A stretch of 8,903 nucleotides of DNA from CAZQLE01 sp964593905 (GTDB taxonomy: Bacteria; Chloroflexota; Anaerolineae; Anaerolineales; Anaerolineaceae): contig CAZQLE010000166.1 in the NCBI GenBank assembly GCA_964593905.1, positions 1 to 8,903 of the forward strand. The letters run 5' to 3'. The notes under the pieces are model-generated. The model saw only the letters and a list, made by a program, of their open reading frames with translations. It was not told the DNA's origin and made no database searches. The translations under genes and the position numbers were made by a program. Positions 5,856 to 8,903 of this stretch are shown piece after piece. How positions within the stretch are numbered: position 1 is the first letter of the stretch; each line of letters begins with the position of its first letter.

Positions 5856-6920
5856 CTACCAGCCGCGGATGCGGCGCTGAGGAACGGCCAGTTTGGCGGC
5901 GGTGATGAGGCTGGCGCGGGCGATATCATAACCGTAGGCCAGGCTGATCTTATCGACTGTGTCACCCGGCCGGTGATACCAGGGCGTGCCATCCACGCCC
6001 TGACAGCCATCGGCGAGACCGTCTTCAAAGAAATTTTGGATGACCGTGATGGCAGGCACGCCTTTCTCCCAGAATGCGGTATGGTCAGAGCGGTCGGTGG
6101 CGGTGGCGCGCAGAAAGTCGTAGCGCAGGTCGAGGTTGTATTCCTGAATGGACTGGACAAAGGTCTGCCCGATTTCTTCAGCGCCGGGGATGACGCCGAC
6201 ATGAAGCTCAAAACAACGGTCGCCATTGGAATCGAAGCCGAACATATCCATGTTAAGTACGGCGACGATGGCATCGGTGGGGTGATCGGCCACATAAGCG
6301 CGGCTGCCGGCCAGCCCGTTTTCTTCGCCGCTGAAAAAGATCAGCTTAAGGGTGCGTTCAAAACGGTAATGGCTGAACAGGCGCACCGCCTCGAGCAGCG
6401 CAGCGGCCCCGGTGGCATTGTCATCGGCGCCGGGTGCGGCTTCGAGCGCGTTGCCTTCACGGACGACGGTGCTGTCGAGATGGGCAGAAAGGACGACGAT
6501 TTCGTTGGCGCGGGTGGAACCGGGCAGGGTAACGATCAGGTTCTTCCAGGTGTAGGTGTGTTCGGCGTCTGCATAGGGGTAGTCATCGATTTCGATCTGA
6601 CTATCGGGCACCCAGGCGCGCACCTGTTCGAGCACGTAATCAAAAGCGCGCGCGTTGGCCTGGCCGGTGAACATGGCGTAGCTGTAACGGGTGGCGATGA
6701 CCGCCGGCTCGCCGCCGATGACCACGGGTTCGACGCCCGAGAGTTTGTTGACCCACGCCGCCCAGGCATCTTGCCCGGTGTGGTTGAGCATCTCGGGGAT
6801 GGGCGGTTCGGATGGGGCGCCCCAACTGCCCAGGTTGACCGGCGCGTTGCAGGCCAGCGGGATGAAGGTCAATAACAATAAAATGATCCAAAGGGTTTTT
6901 TTGACGGGTTGTTTTTTCAT
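5856..6920 (-). CDS. M28 family zinc aminopeptidase, probable secreted lipoprotein
   Basis: A 354-residue exopeptidase of the M28 family (two-zinc aminopeptidases). The metal and catalytic residues are all visible: H147 in SAHLDS, D167 in PGADDNATG, E199-E200 in FSGEENGLAGS (base and ligand), D225 in LNMDMFG and H316 in WYHRPGDT. The N terminus has a lysine-rich start, a hydrophobic stretch (TLWIILLLLTFIPLAC) and C24, so export and lipid attachment are likely, though Pro at -3 makes the lipobox imperfect. The ATG at 6920 has GAGG 4 nt upstream on its strand. It would release N-terminal residues from peptides outside the cell. It lies against the direction of the cytochrome genes on both sides and has no obvious link with them. 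Confidence 0.93.
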   Translation of the reverse strand: MKKQPVKKTLWIILLLLTFIPLACNAPVNLGSWGAPSEPPIPEMLNHTGQDAWAAWVNKLSGVEPVVIGGEPAVIATRYSYAMFTGQANARAFDYVLEQVRAWVPDSQIEIDDYPYADAEHTYTWKNLIVTLPGSTRANEIVVLSAHLDSTVVREGNALEAAPGADDNATGAAALLEAVRLFSHYRFERTLKLIFFSGEENGLAGSRAYVADHPTDAIVAVLNMDMFGFDSNGDRCFELHVGVIPGAEEIGQTFVQSIQEYNLDLRYDFLRATATDRSDHTAFWEKGVPAITVIQNFFEDGLADGCQGVDGTPWYHRPGDTVDKISLAYGYDIARASLITAAKLAVPQRRIRGW

Positions 6921-6946
6921 GAAGCCTCGCGGTAAAAAATGGCAAT

Positions 6947-7000
6947 GGTACCCCGCCGCTGCGCCAGAGAAGCAGCCCCCCGATCGTCATCGGCGGTACC
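6947..7000 (-). repeat. Structured inverted repeat in the leader of the M28 gene
   Basis: GGTACC-CC-GCCG (6947-6958) pairs with CGGCGGTACC (6991-7000) across a 2-nt bulge. Inside the loop are two smaller hairpins, GCTGC (6958-6962) / GCAGC (6972-6976) and CGAT (6981-6984) / ATCG (6989-6992), each overlapping the outer stem by one or two bases. On the minus strand the element is followed, after 8 nt, by a run of six T (6934-6939) and then the peptidase ribosome site. It could be an attenuator or a cruciform-type DNA site; I recognise no known RNA family. Confidence 0.45.
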
Positions 7001-7006
7001 GAAAAA

Positions 7007-7035
7007 AGGTTAATTCATAAGGCTGGTTTTGTCAA
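7007..7035 (-). promoter_or_regulatory. Weak candidate promoter for the M28 peptidase
   Basis: On the minus strand there is a perfect -35 TTGACA (7030-7035), then a 17-nt spacer, then TAACCT (7007-7012) as a poor -10 (3 of 6). Transcription would start just upstream of the inverted repeat at 6947-7000 and place that repeat in the leader. The -10 is too weak for a firm call. Confidence 0.3.
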
Positions 7036-7171
7036 ATGAGCGGGTCTGGAACGAGACCTGGAATTTGAGCGCAGATGGGCAACCGTAAAATTGATTCTTG
7101 GCGATGAGGAATGCGAACACATGAAACGGAAACTGGATGGCATCACACAGCAGCATAAGGGACAAACAGGA

Positions 7172-7651
7172 ATGAAGGCGGCCGCGTGGCTGGTTTTGTT
7201 GGCGCTGTTTGCCGCGGGTTGCGCCGGCGCGGTCACGCCGCAGGCAGCCCCCGCAGTGGTGACCGATGATATGGTCAACGCCCTGGCGCGCGAAATGTAC
7301 TGCCCGATTTGCGAGAATATCCCCCTGGATGTATGCCCGACCCAGGCCTGCGCCCAGTGGCGCGACCTCATTCGTGAAAAGCTGGAACAGGGCTGGAGTG
7401 GGCAGCAGGTAAAAGATTATTTTGTGGCTCAGTATGGCGATCGGGTGCTTTCGGAACCGCCGCGGCGCGGGTTGAACTGGCTGGTATATATTTTGCCGCC
7501 GGTGGGGTTTTTGATCGGCGTTGTGATCGTCATCGGGGTGCTGCGCGGGATGCGCGCCAAAGCAAAGCCTTTGGTCGAAACCGGGGCCGCGCCTGAAAGT
7601 GAAGATTTGTATCTGCGCAGGCTGGAAGAAGAGCTGCGCCAGCGCGATTGA
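7172..7651 (+). CDS. ccmH: CcmH-family apocytochrome thiol reductase, lipoprotein with extra cysteines
   Basis: A 159-residue member of the CcmH/CycL/NrfF family, which with the CcmG-type thioredoxin keeps the apocytochrome CxxCH thiols reduced for heme attachment. The active site is Y-C44-P-I-C47-E-N, in the place of the usual RCPVCQN, followed by typical CcmH helices (WRDLIREKL, QQVKDYFVAQYGDRVL) and a membrane helix at about 103-124. C55 and C60 (DVCPTQAC) add a second cysteine pair not found in the standard protein. The N terminus MKAAAWLVLLALFAAGC is a lipoprotein signal with C17 as the lipid-bearing residue, the reason for preferring ATG 7172 (AAGGG 10 nt upstream). ATG 7121, with GAGGA 10 nt upstream, is the alternative and adds 17 polar residues. 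The next gene starts within or right after its stop. Confidence 0.9.
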   Translation: MKAAAWLVLLALFAAGCAGAVTPQAAPAVVTDDMVNALAREMYCPICENIPLDVCPTQACAQWRDLIREKLEQGWSGQQVKDYFVAQYGDRVLSEPPRRGLNWLVYILPPVGFLIGVVIVIGVLRGMRAKAKPLVETGAAPESEDLYLRRLEEELRQRD

Positions 7652-7668
7652 TTTTGAGCGAGGAGAAG

Positions 7669-7678
7669 NNNNNNNNNN
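7669..7678. other. Assembly gap (10 N)
   Basis: Ten undetermined bases, a length often used for a scaffold join of unknown true size. AGGAG (7661-7665) lies just before it, so the start codon of the following thioredoxin gene is most likely inside the gap. The reading frame on both sides agrees if the gap is really 10 nt, but this is not assured. Confidence 0.95.
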
Positions 7679-8229
7679 TTGAAAAAAGCGAAAGCCGCCG
7701 AAAACTGCCGACCTGGATTGTCGTTGCCGCTTTTGGGGTGTTGTTTGCCTTTTTGGCGTTGATTGCCTGGGGTTTAAAACAGAATCAGGCCGGCCCAATT
7801 CTGGTGGGGCAAAAAGTGCCGGCGATTGAGCTGATCACCTTTGATGGCGAGGTGCATAACACGGCCAATTATGCCGGCCAGGTGATTGTTTTGAACTTCT
7901 GGGCTTCGTGGTGCAAACCCTGTGAACAGGAAGCGGCCGAGTTGGAAGAAGCCTGGAAAAAGTATGCCCCGCAGGGGAAGGTGGTTTTTCTGGGGGTAGA
8001 CTATGTGGATACCGAGCCAGAAGCGCGCAAGTATCTGGAGCAATTTGCAATTACGTACCCCAACGGCCCCGACCTGCGCACCAAAATCTCGCAGATGTTT
8101 CGCATTCGCGGCGTGCCCGAAACCTATATCATCGGCCCGGATGGGACGTTGAAGTATGTTAAAGTTGGGCCGTTTGCGTCGGTTGAAGAGATCGATACGG
8201 CCATTAATACGGCGTTTTCTCAGCCTTAA
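7669..8229 (+). CDS. TlpA/ResA/CcmG-like membrane-anchored thioredoxin (start in gap)
   Basis: About 185 residues of a membrane-tethered thioredoxin. A short basic N terminus (EKSESRRKLPT) is followed by one membrane helix (WIVVAAFGVLFAFLALIAWGL) and a TlpA-type domain outside the membrane: VGQKVPAIELITFDGE, then NFWASWCKPCEQE with the active cysteines encoded at 7912-7914 and 7921-7923, the insert FLGVDYVDTEPEARKYLEQF, and cis-proline in RGVPETYIIGPDG. Together with CcmH it should pass electrons to apocytochrome c, the job of CcmG/DsbE in proteobacteria and ResA in Gram-positives; I cannot decide between the names. The start is hidden by Ns: AGGAG at 7661-7665 would fit an ATG near 7672. A TTG at 7648 overlapping the ccmH stop is in frame but less likely. 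Confidence 0.9.
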   Translation, partial: XXXXEKSESRRKLPTWIVVAAFGVLFAFLALIAWGLKQNQAGPILVGQKVPAIELITFDGEVHNTANYAGQVIVLNFWASWCKPCEQEAAELEEAWKKYAPQGKVVFLGVDYVDTEPEARKYLEQFAITYPNGPDLRTKISQMFRIRGVPETYIIGPDGTLKYVKVGPFASVEEIDTAINTAFSQP

Positions 8230-8250
8230 TTTTTTCACGGAGAAATCTTT

Positions 8251-8772
8251 ATGGATCTGGGTTCAATTTTGCTCATTCTGGCGTTGGCGCTGCTGGTGGC
8301 TTTATTCATCAGCCGGCCGTTTATGGACCGAAAAATGGAAGCAGAGCCGCTGGTGGAGCGGGCTGCGGCTGTGCGGGCCGATCATGAACGCTCGATGCTG
8401 CTGGCCGAACGGGATCAGGTGCTCAACGCTCTGAAAGAACTGGAGTTTGATCACACGATCGGCAAGATCCCCGAGGAAGATTATCCGGGCCAGCGCGGTG
8501 CGTTGATGAGCAAAGGGGCCGAGGTGCTGCGGCGCCTGGATGTTCTGACCCCCGGGCAGAGCGAGGCGGGCAGCGTGGAAGACCGCCTGGAAGCGGCGCT
8601 GGCCGAACGCCGGGCGCGGCGCGGCGGCTTAACGCAGCCGTCGGAAGACCCGTATGAAGCGGCGCTGGCTGCGCGGCGGGTGAACAAGAGTGAACAGTTT
8701 TGTCCGCAGTGCGGCAAGGCCATACAAAAAAGCGACCGGTTCTGCGCCCGCTGCGGGGCAGAAACGAAGTGA
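8251..8772 (+). CDS. CcmI-like membrane protein with C-terminal zinc ribbon
   Basis: A 173-residue protein with one N-terminal membrane helix (SILLILALALLVALFI, about 5-20), a charged helical middle and a zinc ribbon at the end: C151-P-Q-C154 and C165-A-R-C168, a double CxxC knuckle ten residues apart. The middle portion (residues about 45-90, with RDQVLNALKELEFDHTIGKI and EEDYPGQRGAL) resembles the start of CcmI/CycH, where a helix pair with a 'D-G-K/L-x-E-E-D/E-Y' pattern follows the first membrane segment; that likeness is by eye. CcmI presents apocytochrome to the lyase. GGAG (8239-8242) lies 8 nt before ATG 8251, and the gene follows the thioredoxin gene by 21 nt. The zinc ribbon most likely faces the cytoplasm or holds partners; its role is unknown. 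Confidence 0.82.
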   Translation: MDLGSILLILALALLVALFISRPFMDRKMEAEPLVERAAAVRADHERSMLLAERDQVLNALKELEFDHTIGKIPEEDYPGQRGALMSKGAEVLRRLDVLTPGQSEAGSVEDRLEAALAERRARRGGLTQPSEDPYEAALAARRVNKSEQFCPQCGKAIQKSDRFCARCGAETK

Positions 8773-8778
8773 GTTTGC

Positions 8779-8816
8779 CGGCGGGTGGGTTGTTTGTGTG
8801 CCTGCTTTGCCCGCCG
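8779..8816 (+). other. Hairpin after the zinc-ribbon gene
   Basis: CGGCGGG (8779-8785) pairs with CCCGCCG (8810-8816) around a 24-nt G/T-rich loop, 6 nt after the stop codon. No T tract follows, so it is not a standard terminator; it may protect the 3' end or be a processing site before the next gene. Confidence 0.4.
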
Positions 8817-8874
8817 AATGGGAACGAATTTAGCGGTAACGGATGATTTGCACAGGTTTGCCCGGGAGGATGGA

Positions 8875-8903
8875 TTGAAGTCAACCAGGTTCTCGTTTGT
8901 GAT
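8875..8903 (+). CDS. Possible start of a further gene (runs off the window)
   Basis: GGGAGG (8864-8869) is a strong ribosome site, 5 nt before a TTG at 8875 that opens a frame reading MKSTRFSFV to the edge. The ATG at 8871 in another frame stops after two codons, and the third frame (IEVNQVLVCD) has no acceptable start after the ribosome site. Only nine codons are visible and no family can be named. The usual next genes in such clusters would be the heme exporter genes ccmA or ccmB, but nothing here shows this. Confidence 0.3.

Noticed and set aside
5772..6875. Plus-strand open frame of 367 codons opposite the M28 gene
   Set aside because: The minus-strand frame has every M28 metal and catalytic residue and a signal peptide, while this frame is a Gly/Val/Asp-rich mirror without recognisable domains.
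7064..7091. Possible plus-strand promoter for ccmH (TTTGAG, then TAAAAT at 7086-7091)
   Set aside because: The -35 is poor (3 of 6), and the -10 sits only about 30 nt before the alternative ATG at 7121; too weak to list as a feature.
7010..7798. Minus-strand open frame of 262 codons across the N gap
   Set aside because: It runs through undetermined bases and lies opposite ccmH and the thioredoxin gene; it has no family features.
8423..8884. Minus-strand open frame over the zinc-ribbon gene
   Set aside because: The opposite strand encodes a clear membrane helix and a CxxC/CxxC ribbon with a good ribosome site; this frame is low-complexity Pro/Arg/Ser.
1..8903. CRISPR array, tRNA, rRNA, transposase or phage genes
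   Set aside because: No regularly spaced repeats, no cloverleaf pattern and no mobile-element protein motifs were seen on either strand.

Overview
The window looks like a piece of a bacterial genome, probably a metagenome-assembled contig, because it contains a 10-base run of N. It has moderately high GC, tightly packed genes, good AGGAG-type ribosome binding sites and TTG codons near several starts. The gene content is a System I cytochrome c maturation set with a Cys-type CcmE and a zinc-ribbon protein behind the thioredoxin gene. Together with a DGC-domain/OsmC/TauE redox cluster, this suggests a Chloroflexota (Anaerolineae-like) organism. The taxonomy is an inference from gene content; no rRNA or marker gene is present.

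Region 1 (1-2761) is a plus-strand operon of small redox and sulfur-type genes. It runs: the last 28 codons of an unidentified protein; a DGC-domain putative zinc-binding protein with an extra C-terminal domain; an OsmC-family protein with only one of the two usual cysteines; a TauE/SafE permease; a very small thioredoxin-like protein (CPTC); and an AhpD-like protein with the full E-x11-CxxCxxxH motif. The first three genes overlap by 8 nt at each junction, and the operon ends in a good intrinsic terminator at 2717-2761.

Region 2 (2762-3018) is an AT-rich spacer with an extended -10 promoter (TGATATAAT) and a leader of about 190 nt. It precedes region 3 (3019-5719), which encodes ccmE and ccmF. 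CcmE carries CxxxY in place of the usual heme-binding histidine motif. A palindrome and a terminator-like hairpin lie between the two genes. CcmF has the WWD domain and all four expected histidines, but one normally conserved position of the motif is altered.

Region 4 (5720-7171) interrupts the cytochrome genes with an oppositely oriented M28-family zinc aminopeptidase, probably a lipoprotein. A perfect GAGA-loop hairpin terminator lies at the convergent junction, and a structured inverted repeat lies in the peptidase leader. Region 5 (7172-8772) resumes the plus-strand maturation genes: ccmH (lipoprotein with CPIC and two additional cysteines), a membrane-anchored TlpA/ResA/CcmG-like thioredoxin whose start is hidden by the N gap, and a CcmI-like membrane protein ending in a CxxC/CxxC zinc ribbon. 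The window ends just after a hairpin and a possible start of another gene.

Taken together, CcmE and CcmF handle heme delivery and ligation outside the membrane, while CcmH and the TlpA-like protein keep the apocytochrome CxxCH thiols reduced. The heme handling and export genes ccmA, ccmB, ccmC and ccmD are not in the window. I do not see a wholly new system. The most notable points are the Cys-type CcmE paired with a retained CcmH, the zinc-ribbon CcmI-like protein, and the compact DGC/OsmC/TauE/thioredoxin/AhpD operon.
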